NCBI RefSeq assembly: GCF_040549465.1
Contig: NZ_JBEPTL010000011.1
Coordinates: 56,319-120,318 of the forward strand
Direction of reading: 5' to 3'
From: Lacisediminihabitans sp040549465
GTDB lineage: Bacteria > Actinomycetota > Actinomycetes > Actinomycetales > Microbacteriaceae
DNA: 64,000 nt
Position 1 is the stretch's first letter. Each line of letters begins with the position of its first letter. Of the stretch, positions 1 to 7,616 are shown in pieces. The notes under the pieces are model-generated. The model saw only the letters and a program-made list of their open reading frames with translations, made no database searches and had not been told where the DNA came from. The translations under genes and the position numbers were made by a program.

Positions 1-1
1 C

Positions 2-553
2 ATCGGTGAGCACGGGCATACCCTCGACAAGAGTGCGGAACTCTCCATCGTGACGGTCGCAGGCCCTGACGGGCGCAATGTGATGCCGGTGTTCAGTTCG
101 GTCGAAGCGATGCAGCATTGGAATGCGAAGGCTCGCCCTGTCCCTGCCGATGCCGTGCGTGTGGCACTCGCCGCCGCGAGTGAGGACACCGAACTCGTGG
201 TCCTCGATGCGACTTCGGCGACGGAGTTCGTCATCCGCCGCCCCGCCCTGTGGGCGATCGCCCAGTCCCAGGGCTGGATGCCGAGCTACCTCGATGACGG
301 GGTACTCCGCGAGTTCATGGTTGCTGCGCGGCCCGAGCCCGCAGTCGCAGGCGTGGTGCTCGACGCCGGGGATCCGGATGCCCGGCTGGCCGGTCCAGAA
401 CTCGTCGTGCGTCTCGCCCTGGTCCCGGGCCTGGCCAAGGGCGACCTCGACGCGCTGCTCGCCCGCCTGCAGGAACGGTGGGCGACGAGTGCTCTCATCG
501 CCACGCGGGTGGATTCGATGCGCGTACAGCTCACGGCCGCGCCATCCGCTTAG
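2..553 (+). CDS. SseB-family protein, 5' end outside window
   Basis: The reading frame is already open at base 2, so the gene starts before the window; the GTG at 50 is internal. About 183 codons are visible. The N-terminal visible part (DKSAELSIVTV, then a G-x-N-V-MPVFSS stretch with SVEAMQHW) resembles the SseB N-terminal domain, in which a short value such as the PVF segment is followed by a helix. No catalytic motif or membrane segment is seen. The biochemical role of this family in actinobacteria is not established. It is followed by an independently promoted membrane protein gene. The family call is by eye and moderate. Confidence 0.6.
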   Translation: MGEHGHTLDKSAELSIVTVAGPDGRNVMPVFSSVEAMQHWNAKARPVPADAVRVALAAASEDTELVVLDATSATEFVIRRPALWAIAQSQGWMPSYLDDGVLREFMVAARPEPAVAGVVLDAGDPDARLAGPELVVRLALVPGLAKGDLDALLARLQERWATSALIATRVDSMRVQLTAAPSA

Positions 554-605
554 CTGGCGGTCATTCCCGGGCCTACTCGCAGCGGGCGGGTCTACGCTGA
601 CTGTC

Positions 606-917
606 ATGAGCGGCAACGGATCGGGGCGCGAGCCCAGCGGGTGGCTGTTCAATGAGAAGCCCCGGGAGCGTCGTACACCACCGACTCGCCGGCCATTCTC
701 CCTGCGCAATCGTTCGATCTACTGGTGGCTCAATGTCATCTTCGTCGTCGTGCTGCTCGGGATGATCTTCGGCGCCGCCGCGCAGCCCTGGTTCTTCGTG
801 GTGGCCATCGTCTGGATGGGTCTCGGTGTGTTCGTGACGGTCAGGGCGCGCCGCAACCAGCCTCCGCCACCCCGCCTGTTCGACGACGAGTCGGGCGATA
901 GCCGGAATAATGGCTGA
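606..917 (+). CDS. Small two-helix membrane protein
   Basis: The 103-residue protein has a basic, proline-rich N-terminus (about residues 1-38) and then two hydrophobic segments (about 42-60 and 64-82), followed by a basic and acidic tail. It is therefore probably an inner-membrane protein with two passes. The ATG at 606 is preceded by TACGCT at 593-598 with only 7 bases between, a pattern expected for a leaderless transcript, and there is no Shine-Dalgarno sequence. Its stop at 915-917 directly abuts the GTG of the downstream HAD gene. No function is recognised. Confidence 0.7.
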   Translation: MSGNGSGREPSGWLFNEKPRERRTPPTRRPFSLRNRSIYWWLNVIFVVVLLGMIFGAAAQPWFFVVAIVWMGLGVFVTVRARRNQPPPPRLFDDESGDSRNNG

Positions 918-1715
918 GTGACTTCCGAACGCACCCCGCTCCGCCTGATCGTTCTCGACCTCGATGGCACCCTGCTCGGCGCGGCCGGTCTGGTGAGTGA
1001 GCGGAACGCGGCCGCACTGCATCGCGCTTCTGAGGCCGGCGCACGCGTCGTCATCGCAACGGGACGCCCACCGAGGTGGATCGAACCGTTGAAGGTCGAT
1101 GTGCCGTCGTCGACCGCGCTGTGCTGCAACGGTGGGATCATCATGGATCTCGACTCCGGTACCGTCATCACCTCCTACCCGCTCGACGGTGCACGGCTGC
1201 TGACGGCGATTACCGAGCTGCGATCTACCGGCGCCGAATTCTCGGTCGGCGTCGAGGGACTGCCGGAGTTCGGCATCGCGCTGGAACCAACCTTTCCCTT
1301 CCGTGGTGATTCGGAAGTTCGTCGCACTGAAGTGGCTGAACTCTGCGCCGCCTATGTCGTGAAGGCGCTCATCCGCACCGAGCCGGGTGAGGAACAGGCG
1401 GTGATCAGCCATTTCGACAGTTTCTACCGTGACGATTTCACTCTCACCCGCTCGACCAATGACGGTTTGATCGAGATCTCGCTCGCCGGCATCACGAAGG
1501 GTGCGGTGATCGAGGGACTCGCGAAGGAGTGGGGCATCTCTCCCGAGCACGCGATCGCGTTCGGCGACATGCCCAACGACATCGAGATGCTGCGCTGGGC
1601 CGGATGGTCGGTGGCCATGGGCAACGCGGATGACACGGTCAAAGCAATCGCGTCAGAGGTGGGAGAGCACCACGATCACGACGCCGTCGCGCAGGTGCTG
1701 GAGCGCTGGTTCTAG
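918..1715 (+). CDS. Cof-type HAD-IIB family phosphatase
   Basis: This 265-residue protein has the haloacid dehalogenase motif I DLDGT at residues 14-18 (nucleophile D14, general acid D16), a T-G-R-P-P motif II region near residue 52, and the motif IV GDMPND at 216-221. These are typical of Cof/YbiV-type sugar-phosphate or nucleotide phosphatases with a C2B cap. The substrate cannot be told from sequence. The GTG start follows the stop of the membrane protein gene without a gap, so the two genes may be cotranscribed. Confidence 0.85.
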   Translation: MTSERTPLRLIVLDLDGTLLGAAGLVSERNAAALHRASEAGARVVIATGRPPRWIEPLKVDVPSSTALCCNGGIIMDLDSGTVITSYPLDGARLLTAITELRSTGAEFSVGVEGLPEFGIALEPTFPFRGDSEVRRTEVAELCAAYVVKALIRTEPGEEQAVISHFDSFYRDDFTLTRSTNDGLIEISLAGITKGAVIEGLAKEWGISPEHAIAFGDMPNDIEMLRWAGWSVAMGNADDTVKAIASEVGEHHDHDAVAQVLERWF

Positions 1716-1742
1716 CGCGAGCATCCCGACGGCCTCATCGGG

Positions 1743-2150
1743 TCAGTTGACGGGGCCTGTCCACTTCTCGCCAGCGCCGAAACCCGGTGCATCGGGAATC
1801 GTGGATGCTTCGCGGAAGGCGAGTTGCACGGAGCGCAGTCCGTCGCGCAGCGCCCTGGCATGCTGGTCTCCGAGGTCCGGCGCGCTCGCCGTGACGAGTC
1901 CGGCAAGAGCGTTGATGAGTTTGCGAGCCTCGTCAAGGTCGAGCTGGCTCTGCGGATCATCCGCCAGACCGCATTTGACGGCGGCCGCGCTCAACAGGTG
2001 CACGGCGACCGTGTTGATCACTTCGATGGCCGGCACGTCGGCGATATCGCGGGCGGCGCTGTATTCCTGACCTGCGCTGTGTTCTTGGCCGGCGCTGTGT
2101 TCTTGCGCGGCGCTGTCGTCGAAGGCGTGGACGTGCTCTGTCTCGCTCAT
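1743..2150 (-). CDS. DUF1844 domain protein
   Basis: The 135-residue protein has a variable N-terminus with three near-identical Q-E-H/Y-S-A-G units (about residues 14-33) and then a DUF1844-like helical domain (VINTVAVHLLSAAAVKCGL, later DLDEARKLINALAGL). DUF1844 genes commonly lie next to infC in actinobacteria, as here, where it is divergent from infC. Its function is unknown. A GAGG on the minus strand about nine bases before the ATG can serve as ribosome binding site. The repeats are also visible at DNA level, about 2060-2115. Confidence 0.8.
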   Translation of the reverse strand: MSETEHVHAFDDSAAQEHSAGQEHSAGQEYSAARDIADVPAIEVINTVAVHLLSAAAVKCGLADDPQSQLDLDEARKLINALAGLVTASAPDLGDQHARALRDGLRSVQLAFREASTIPDAPGFGAGEKWTGPVN

Positions 2151-2458
2151 TAGGGGAATCCTCTGTTACACTGAACGCTGGCTTCGAGACTTTTGGTTTC
2201 GAAACGAAAGTGGAGATTCTCCCACCCGCGCTTGACCGCTTTGCGTGTCTATTCGACACACCGTTCTTTACTGAATAAATCAAGGTTACCGGGTTGTTGG
2301 TGCCCCCTCTGCGTGCTCCCAAGGCAGGCAGAGAGTCCAGGGTGCTGTGCTTGGTGACCGGATAATTCGGATGCTGGTGCACAAATTTTCTTCTTCGTCG
2401 TGAGCTTCGACATCCCGTCGGCTCGCTCTGGCCAACAGAACTGACTAAGGAGTTACGC
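2151..2458. promoter_or_regulatory. Divergent intergenic region and long infC leader
   Basis: These 308 bases between the DUF1844 gene and infC hold no convincing gene. The last bases before infC carry AAGGAG at 2447-2452. The rest is AT-richer than its surroundings and contains short complementary stretches (for example CTCTGC and GCAGAG around 2308-2335). It must contain the promoter of the infC-rpmI-rplT operon and could hold an L20 or IF3 autoregulatory leader, but I cannot show this by eye. Confidence 0.4.
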
Positions 2459-3490
2459 ATCAGCGATCCCCGTACCAATGACCGAATCCGCGTGCCGGAG
2501 GTCCGACTTGTTGGCCCCAACGGCGAGCAGGTCGGTGTAGTGCGCATTGAAGACGCAATTCGTCTTGCCCAGGAGGCCGACCTGGATTTGGTTGAGGTTG
2601 CTCCCAATTCCAAGCCTCCCGTTGCCAAGATCATGGATTTCGGCAAGTTCAAGTACGAAACTGCGCAGAAGGCGAAAGAAGCCAAGCGCAACCAGTCGAA
2701 CACGATCCTCAAAGAGGTTCGCTTCCGGCTCAAAATCGACGTTCACGATTACGAGACCAAGCGCAAGCGTGCCGAGGGTTTCCTTCAGGGCGGTGACAAG
2801 GTAAAAGCCATGATCCTGTTCCGTGGCCGCGAGCAGTCGCGTCCGGAGCAGGGCGTTCGCCTGCTGCAGCGTTTCGCCGAGGACGTGTCGGAATTCGGCA
2901 CCGTCGAATCGACCCCGACCATCGATGGCCGCAACATGGTCATGGTGATCGGGCCCCTCAAGACGAAGGCCGAGGTGAAGGCCGAGCACGATGCGAAGCG
3001 CCCCGCTTCGAAGCCCGCTCGTTCCGAGCGCCCTGCCGCAGCTGTCCCAGAGGCAGTATCTGCGGCGTCCGTGAAGGCCGCACCGGTCGTCGCAGCCCTG
3101 TCAGAAGCTCCGGCTCCGGCCGCAGCGAAGGCGGCAGAGGCTCCAGCGCAGCCTGCTGAGGTTCCCGCGAAGGCCGCAGAGGCTCCCGCTAAGGCCGCTG
3201 AGGCTCCCGCGAAGACCGCCGCTCCTGTGAAGGAAGCGCCGGTTGCTGAGGTCGCTCCGGAGAAGCCCGCCGCCCCCACAGCAGCGAAAGCTGCTCCGGC
3301 AAAGGAAGCGCCCGCCAAGGCCGCTCCGGTCGCAGCTGCACCGGCCGCAACCAAGACCCCTGCCCCGAAGGCGCCCGCTTCCAAGGCGACGCCCGCGACG
3401 GCAGCCAAGCCCGTTCCGACGCCCGGCGCTGTGCCGAAGCCTCGCGCCGTGGCACCGAAGACTGCACCAGCAGATGTTGCGACGGATTAG
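2459..3490 (+). CDS. infC: Translation initiation factor IF-3, ATC start, long C-terminal tail
   Basis: IF-3 binds the 30S subunit and checks start-codon and initiator-tRNA pairing. Homology runs upstream of the first GTG (2492): in frame from ATC at 2459 the protein reads M-S-D-P-R-T-N-D-R-I-R-V-P-E-V, the classical actinobacterial IF-3 N-terminus, and AAGGAG (2447-2452) lies six bases before this ATC. The N-terminal domain spans about residues 1-75 and the C-terminal domain about 85-170. The remaining roughly 170 residues are an Ala/Pro/Lys-rich low-complexity tail with repeated PAKAAEA-type units, so the protein is 343 residues against about 180 for Escherichia coli IF-3. A rare start codon is the known basis of IF-3 autoregulation. 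Confidence 0.93.
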   Translation: MSDPRTNDRIRVPEVRLVGPNGEQVGVVRIEDAIRLAQEADLDLVEVAPNSKPPVAKIMDFGKFKYETAQKAKEAKRNQSNTILKEVRFRLKIDVHDYETKRKRAEGFLQGGDKVKAMILFRGREQSRPEQGVRLLQRFAEDVSEFGTVESTPTIDGRNMVMVIGPLKTKAEVKAEHDAKRPASKPARSERPAAAVPEAVSAASVKAAPVVAALSEAPAPAAAKAAEAPAQPAEVPAKAAEAPAKAAEAPAKTAAPVKEAPVAEVAPEKPAAPTAAKAAPAKEAPAKAAPVAAAPAATKTPAPKAPASKATPATAAKPVPTPGAVPKPRAVAPKTAPADVATD

Positions 3491-3527
3491 TCACTAATTC
3501 TGTCGAGTAGCACGAATAAGGAGAGAA

Positions 3528-3722
3528 ATGCCCAAGCAGAAGACGCACTCCGGCACCAAGAAGCGATTCAAGGTCACCGGTAGTGGAAAGATCATGAAGC
3601 AGCAGGCTGGCATGCGCCACAACCTGGAGTCGAAGTCGGGCCAGCGCAAGCGCCGCCTCAACCAGGACCAGGTCATCGCTCCGGCGAACGTCAAGGCCAT
3701 CAAGAAGCTTCTCGGCAAGTAA
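3528..3722 (+). CDS. rpmI: 50S ribosomal protein L35
   Basis: The 64-residue, strongly basic protein matches L35 over its full length, starting MPKQKTHSGTKKRFKVT and ending KKLLGK. It belongs to the large ribosomal subunit. It is the second gene of the classical infC-rpmI-rplT operon; AAGGAGAG lies a few bases before its ATG. Confidence 0.97.
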   Translation: MPKQKTHSGTKKRFKVTGSGKIMKQQAGMRHNLESKSGQRKRRLNQDQVIAPANVKAIKKLLGK

Positions 3723-3748
3723 CGCCGACTACGAATAAGGACTAGGAA

Positions 3749-4138
3749 ATGGCAAGAGTAAAGAGGGCCGTCAACGCCCACAAGAAGCGTCGGGTAATCC
3801 TCGAGCGCGCATCCGGTTACCGCGGCCAGCGTTCGCGCCTCTACCGCAAGGCCAAGGAGCAGGTCACCCACTCCCTCGTCTACGCCTACCGCGATCGTCG
3901 TGCCCGCAAGGGTGACTTCCGTCGCCTGTGGATCCAGCGCATCAACGCTGCATCCCGCGCCAACGGCCTCACCTACAACCGCCTCATCCAGGGCTTGAAC
4001 CTGGCCGGCGTCGGTGTCGACCGTCGTATCCTCGCCGACCTCGCCGTGACCGAGCCCGCCACGTTCGCCGCGCTCGTCGCCACTGCGAAGGCCGCTCTCC
4101 CGGCCGACACCTCGGCCCCGAAGGTCAGCGCCGCGTAA
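3749..4138 (+). CDS. rplT: 50S ribosomal protein L20
   Basis: The 129-residue protein is L20, with the conserved start MARVKRAVNAHKKRR and the central SRLYRKAKEQ and RDRRARKGDFRRLWIQRINAA segments. L20 binds 23S rRNA early in 50S assembly and in several bacteria represses its own operon. It is the last gene of the operon and is followed by a terminator-like hairpin. Confidence 0.97.
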   Translation: MARVKRAVNAHKKRRVILERASGYRGQRSRLYRKAKEQVTHSLVYAYRDRRARKGDFRRLWIQRINAASRANGLTYNRLIQGLNLAGVGVDRRILADLAVTEPATFAALVATAKAALPADTSAPKVSAA

Positions 4139-4153
4139 TTCCGACCTCGAAGG

Positions 4154-4188
4154 AAGCCCGGTGACCGATGGTTGCCGGGCTTTCTTGG
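4154..4188 (+). terminator. Hairpin after rplT
   Basis: AAGCCCGG at 4154-4161 pairs with CCGGGCTT at 4175-4182, with a 13-base loop, followed by TCTT. It lies 16 bases after the rplT stop and probably ends the infC operon. Confidence 0.7.
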
Positions 4189-4193
4189 TAAGT

Positions 4194-4255
4194 GCGCTGT
4201 TGTTTCGGCCTTCCGCTGTCGCGAATTGCGCAGCGGAAGGCCGAAACAACAGCGC
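4194..4255. repeat. Perfect 25-bp inverted repeat
   Basis: Bases 4194-4218 are the exact reverse complement of 4231-4255, with a 12-base spacer. The arms start GCGCTGTTGTTTCGG. No T-run follows either side, so it is not a standard intrinsic terminator. It sits between the rplT terminator and the promoter of the next gene. Its role is unknown. Confidence 0.9.
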
Positions 4256-4313
4256 AGGGCGGAGACAGGCGTGAGTTCAGCCCGCATTCACCGCGCCCGA
4301 ATAGGATGGGCCC

Positions 4314-5117
4314 GTGCTCGATAACCCCCGCTCGCCCCGCGTGAGAAGCGTCGCCAAGCTCGCCAAGCGTGAGGCTCGGGCGACCACGGGCCTCTTCCTG
4401 CTCGAGGGTCCACAGGCCGTCGCTGAGGCGATGACTTTTCGTCCGCAGCTGGTCGTTGAGCTCTACGCGACCCCGACCGCCATCGAGCGTTACACCGATA
4501 TCGCTCAGGCCGCAGTGGATGCCGGCGTCGATGTCGAATTCGTCACGGAACAGGTTCTCGATGCCATGGCCGACACCGTCACCCCCCAGGGGATCGTCGC
4601 GGTCTGCCACCAGTTTCCGACCTCGGTCAAAGACATCCTGCGCTCGGAGCCCAAGCTCATTGCGATCCTCGAGGAGGTGCGCGACCCTGGCAACGCCGGC
4701 ACCATCATCAGGGCGGCGGATGCTGCGGGCGCTGACGGCGTGATCTTCACCGGTCGCAGCGTCGACCTCTACAACCCCAAAGTGGTGCGGGCCTCCACCG
4801 GCTCGATCTTCCACCTGCCGGTCGCGGTCGGAGCCGAGCTCGAGAGTGTGATTCAGAAGGCGCGCGAGGCCGGTCTCACCGTGCTCGCCGCCGATATCAA
4901 GGGCGACGACCTGCTCGCAGCACGTCGCGAGGGCCTGCTGGTGCAGCCGACAGCCTGGCTCTTCGGCAACGAGGCGCGTGGCCTGTCCGACGAGCACTTC
5001 GCACTCGCCGATCGGGCCATCACGGTGCCGATCTACGGTCATGCCGAGTCGATGAACCTGGCGACGGCGGCATCCGTCTGCCTCTATGAAAGCGCGTTCG
5101 CCCAGCAGGATGCTTAG
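4314..5117 (+). CDS. TrmH/SpoU-family 23S rRNA 2'-O-methyltransferase
   Basis: The 267-residue protein carries the three SPOUT signature motifs: EEVRDPGNAGTIIRAADAAG at about 120-139, AWLFGNEARGLS at about 218-229, and VPIYGHAESMNLATAASV near the end. The last forms the trefoil-knot S-adenosylmethionine site. The N-terminus resembles the small RNA substrate-binding domain of RlmB/TsnR-like enzymes. Target base is not predictable. TAGGAT at 4302-4307 is six bases before the GTG start, so the transcript is probably leaderless. The position between rplT and pheS is usual in actinobacteria. Confidence 0.88.
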   Translation: MLDNPRSPRVRSVAKLAKREARATTGLFLLEGPQAVAEAMTFRPQLVVELYATPTAIERYTDIAQAAVDAGVDVEFVTEQVLDAMADTVTPQGIVAVCHQFPTSVKDILRSEPKLIAILEEVRDPGNAGTIIRAADAAGADGVIFTGRSVDLYNPKVVRASTGSIFHLPVAVGAELESVIQKAREAGLTVLAADIKGDDLLAARREGLLVQPTAWLFGNEARGLSDEHFALADRAITVPIYGHAESMNLATAASVCLYESAFAQQDA

Positions 5118-5183
5118 CGGGGATCAACGATCACAAGTCGGCATCGTCCTCGGCCTGTCACACACCCGCGACGTGCCGTGACG

Positions 5184-5197
5184 TATGGTGATGTCGT
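5184..5197 (+). promoter_or_regulatory. -10 element of gluA, leaderless type
   Basis: TATGGT at 5184-5189 is followed by eight bases and then the ATG of gluA at 5198. No purine-rich ribosome binding site lies between. Confidence 0.5.
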
Positions 5198-5986
5198 ATG
5201 GAGCCCCTGAATTCGACACCGGCCACCTCCAATATCACTGCGCAGCGTGGCCAGCCCCTCGTGGTTCTCAGCGATGTCAACAAGCATTTCGGTGCCTTGC
5301 ATGTGCTGAAGGACATCAGCACCACGGTGAACCGCGGCGAAGTTGTCGTGGTCATCGGGCCGAGTGGATCGGGCAAATCAACGCTCTGTCGAGCAGTCAA
5401 TCGCCTGGAGACCATCGATTCCGGCACGATCAGCATCGACGGCACCGTGCTCCCCGAGGAGGGAGCGGACCTCGCACGACTGCGTGCCGACGTGGGAATG
5501 GTCTTCCAGTCGTTCAATCTCTTCGCCCACAAGACGGTGCTCGAGAACGTGTCACTCGCGCCCATCCGAGTGCGGAAGATGTCCAAGAAGGCGGCCGAAA
5601 GCAAGGCGATGGAACTGCTGGAGCGTGTCGGGGTGGCAAATCAGGCGTCCAAGATGCCTGCTCAGCTGTCCGGCGGACAGCAGCAGCGAGTGGCGATCGC
5701 ACGCTCGCTTGCGATGTCTCCGAAACTGATTCTGCTCGATGAGCCGACCAGCGCTCTCGACCCGGAGATGATCAACGAAGTGCTCGACGTGATGGTCGGG
5801 CTGGCTCGCGATGGCATGACGATGATCGTCGTGACCCATGAGATGGGCTTCGCACGGAAGGCCGCGGATCGCGTGCTCTTCATGGCCGACGGAGAGATCG
5901 TCGAGGAGGCGAAGCCCGAAGCCTTCTTCACGGCACCGAAATCGCCACGCGCGCAAGACTTTCTCTCCAAAATACTTGCGCACTGA
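5198..5986 (+). CDS. gluA: Glutamate-type amino acid ABC transporter, ATP-binding protein
   Basis: The 262-residue ATPase has Walker A GPSGSGKST from residue 54, the Q-loop (MVFQSFNLF), signature LSGGQQQRVAIARSL and Walker B LILLDEPTSALD. It matches the GlnQ/GluA subfamily that powers polar amino acid import. It is followed by a binding-protein gene and two permease genes in the order gluA-B-C-D described in Corynebacterium, which supports glutamate or glutamine as substrate, though substrate is inferred. Confidence 0.9.
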   Translation: MEPLNSTPATSNITAQRGQPLVVLSDVNKHFGALHVLKDISTTVNRGEVVVVIGPSGSGKSTLCRAVNRLETIDSGTISIDGTVLPEEGADLARLRADVGMVFQSFNLFAHKTVLENVSLAPIRVRKMSKKAAESKAMELLERVGVANQASKMPAQLSGGQQQRVAIARSLAMSPKLILLDEPTSALDPEMINEVLDVMVGLARDGMTMIVVTHEMGFARKAADRVLFMADGEIVEEAKPEAFFTAPKSPRAQDFLSKILAH

Positions 5987-6037
5987 ACGTGGCGCATGAT
6001 GCACCAGTAACCAACTCCAAGAGAGGGACAACAGCGC

Positions 6038-6895
6038 ATGAAATCAAGAAAGCTTGCACTCATCGGGCTGGCCGCGGCGAGCGTACTCGCACTGGCCGCC
6101 TGTGCGGGAGGCGATTCAGGGGCGACATCGACGCCCGTCGCGAAGCCGTCGTTCGCAGCCGGAACGACTATGGCGAAGCTGGCCGATGCCGGCAAGATCA
6201 CTATCGGCACCAAGTTCGACCAGCCGCTCTTCGGCCTGGATGGCCTCGACGGCCCACAGGGGTTCGACGTGGAGATGGGCAAGCTCATCGCGTCGAAGCT
6301 CGGAATCGCCGCTAACAAGATCGAATGGAAAGAGACCGTCTCCGCGAACCGTGAGCCGTTCATTCAAAACGGCACCGTCGATCTGGTGGTCGCGACCTAC
6401 ACGATCAACGATGCCCGCAAAGAGGTCATCTCGTTCGCTGGACCCTACTACACGGCTGGACAGTCGATCCTGGTAAAAGCAGACAACAAGAGCATCAAGA
6501 GCGAGAAGGACCTGGTGGGAGAGTCGGTATGTTCGGTCACCGGTTCCACCCCGGCTGCCAAACTCGCTGAGATCGGTGCAAAGCCGCTGCTGACGGACAC
6601 TTACTCCAACTGCCTGGAGCCGTTGCGCGGCGGCCAGGCCGTTGCGGTGAGCACCGATAACGTGATCCTCGCGGGTCTTGCAGCCCAGAACGAGGGCGAA
6701 TTCAAGGTTGTCGGCAAACCCTTCACGCAGGAGCCTTACGGCATCGGCGTGAAAAAAGATGACACGGAGTTCCGCAACTTCATCAACGACGTGCTCGAGG
6801 CCTCCTACAAGGATGGCGCGTACAAGAAGGCATGGGAAGACACCGCCGGCAAGGTTCTGCCGTATGTGAAACCCCCGGCAGTCGACCGGTACTAA
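6038..6895 (+). CDS. gluB: Glutamate-type ABC transporter substrate-binding lipoprotein
   Basis: The 285-residue protein starts with a lipoprotein signal (KSRK, then a hydrophobic run ending LAAC at about residues 18-21), so it is probably acylated at the Cys and anchored outside the membrane. The rest is a type 3 periplasmic-binding fold (KITIGTKFDQPLFG, GFDVEMGKLIA, DLVVATYTIND). Similarity is to GluB. A strong hairpin follows the stop codon at 6906-6939. Confidence 0.9.
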   Translation: MKSRKLALIGLAAASVLALAACAGGDSGATSTPVAKPSFAAGTTMAKLADAGKITIGTKFDQPLFGLDGLDGPQGFDVEMGKLIASKLGIAANKIEWKETVSANREPFIQNGTVDLVVATYTINDARKEVISFAGPYYTAGQSILVKADNKSIKSEKDLVGESVCSVTGSTPAAKLAEIGAKPLLTDTYSNCLEPLRGGQAVAVSTDNVILAGLAAQNEGEFKVVGKPFTQEPYGIGVKKDDTEFRNFINDVLEASYKDGAYKKAWEDTAGKVLPYVKPPAVDRY

Positions 6896-6905
6896 AAGCT
6901 CAAAT

Positions 6906-6939
6906 GGAGCGGGACAGCCCTTAGCGGCTGTCCCGCTCC
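6906..6939 (+). promoter_or_regulatory. Intercistronic hairpin between gluB and gluC
   Basis: Fourteen bases (6906-6919) pair perfectly with 6926-6939 across a six-base loop. No T-run follows. Such hairpins after binding-protein genes often stabilise that mRNA or reduce downstream expression, so that binding protein exceeds permease. Confidence 0.7.
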
Positions 6940-6968
6940 CGACATAATGCGGAAGGGACGGCCAGCGC

Positions 6969-7616
6969 GTGGACGCGATCATTGCGAACCTGCCTCGGTT
7001 CTTCACCGGCTTCGGCGCAACGCTCAGCCTGCTGTTGATCTCAGGGGTATTGGCTCTCGTCATCGGCACGATCATCGCGGCGATGCGAATCTCACCGATC
7101 CCCTCGTTGCGTGGCTTCGCGACGGTCTACACCGAGGTGCTCCGGAACACGCCGCTCACCCTTGTATTGTTCTTCTGCGCCATCGTGCTGCCCTACCTGG
7201 GGTCGACGTTTCCTTATTACTTCAGTGCCGTTATCGGACTGACGCTGTACACCTCGCCGTTCGTCGCGGAAGCGCTGCGCTCAGGAATCAACGGTGTTCC
7301 GGTTGGCCAAGCTGAGGCGGCGAGAAGCCTCGGGCTCGGCTTCGGTCAGAGTGTCGGCCTCATCATCTTTCCCCAGGCTTTCCGCATGGTGATTCCGCCG
7401 CTCATCAACGTCCTGATCGCCCTGACCAAGAACACCTCGGTCGCGGGCGGCTTCTTCGTGGTCGAGCTCTTCGCCGTCGCGAAGGAACTGACGAACGCCA
7501 ACGGTAACGCGGTGATCCCGGTCCTTCTCGCGATAGCAGTGTTCTATCTGGTCATCACTGTGCCTCTGGGCATCCTGGCTGGTCGTCTCGAAAAAAGGTG
7601 GGTGGTGCAGCGATGA
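6969..7616 (+). CDS. gluC: Glutamate-type ABC transporter permease
   Basis: This 215-residue membrane protein has several hydrophobic helices and the EAA-type loop GQAEAARSLGLGFGQSVGLIIFPQAFR, the contact site for the ATPase. It is a HisM/GluC-type permease. The GTG start at 6969 is preceded by GGAAGGGA. Its stop overlaps the ATG of gluD (ATGA), so the two permeases are probably made in equal amounts and form a heterodimer. Confidence 0.9.
   Translation: MDAIIANLPRFFTGFGATLSLLLISGVLALVIGTIIAAMRISPIPSLRGFATVYTEVLRNTPLTLVLFFCAIVLPYLGSTFPYYFSAVIGLTLYTSPFVAEALRSGINGVPVGQAEAARSLGLGFGQSVGLIIFPQAFRMVIPPLINVLIALTKNTSVAGGFFVVELFAVAKELTNANGNAVIPVLLAIAVFYLVITVPLGILAGRLEKRWVVQR

Noticed and set aside
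573..1550. Long minus-strand frame opposite the HAD phosphatase
   Set aside because: GC-rich codon positions open antisense frames; the plus-strand gene has clear motifs.
4194..4255. Perfect inverted repeat as intrinsic terminator
   Set aside because: No T-run on either side; the terminator is the preceding hairpin at 4154-4182.
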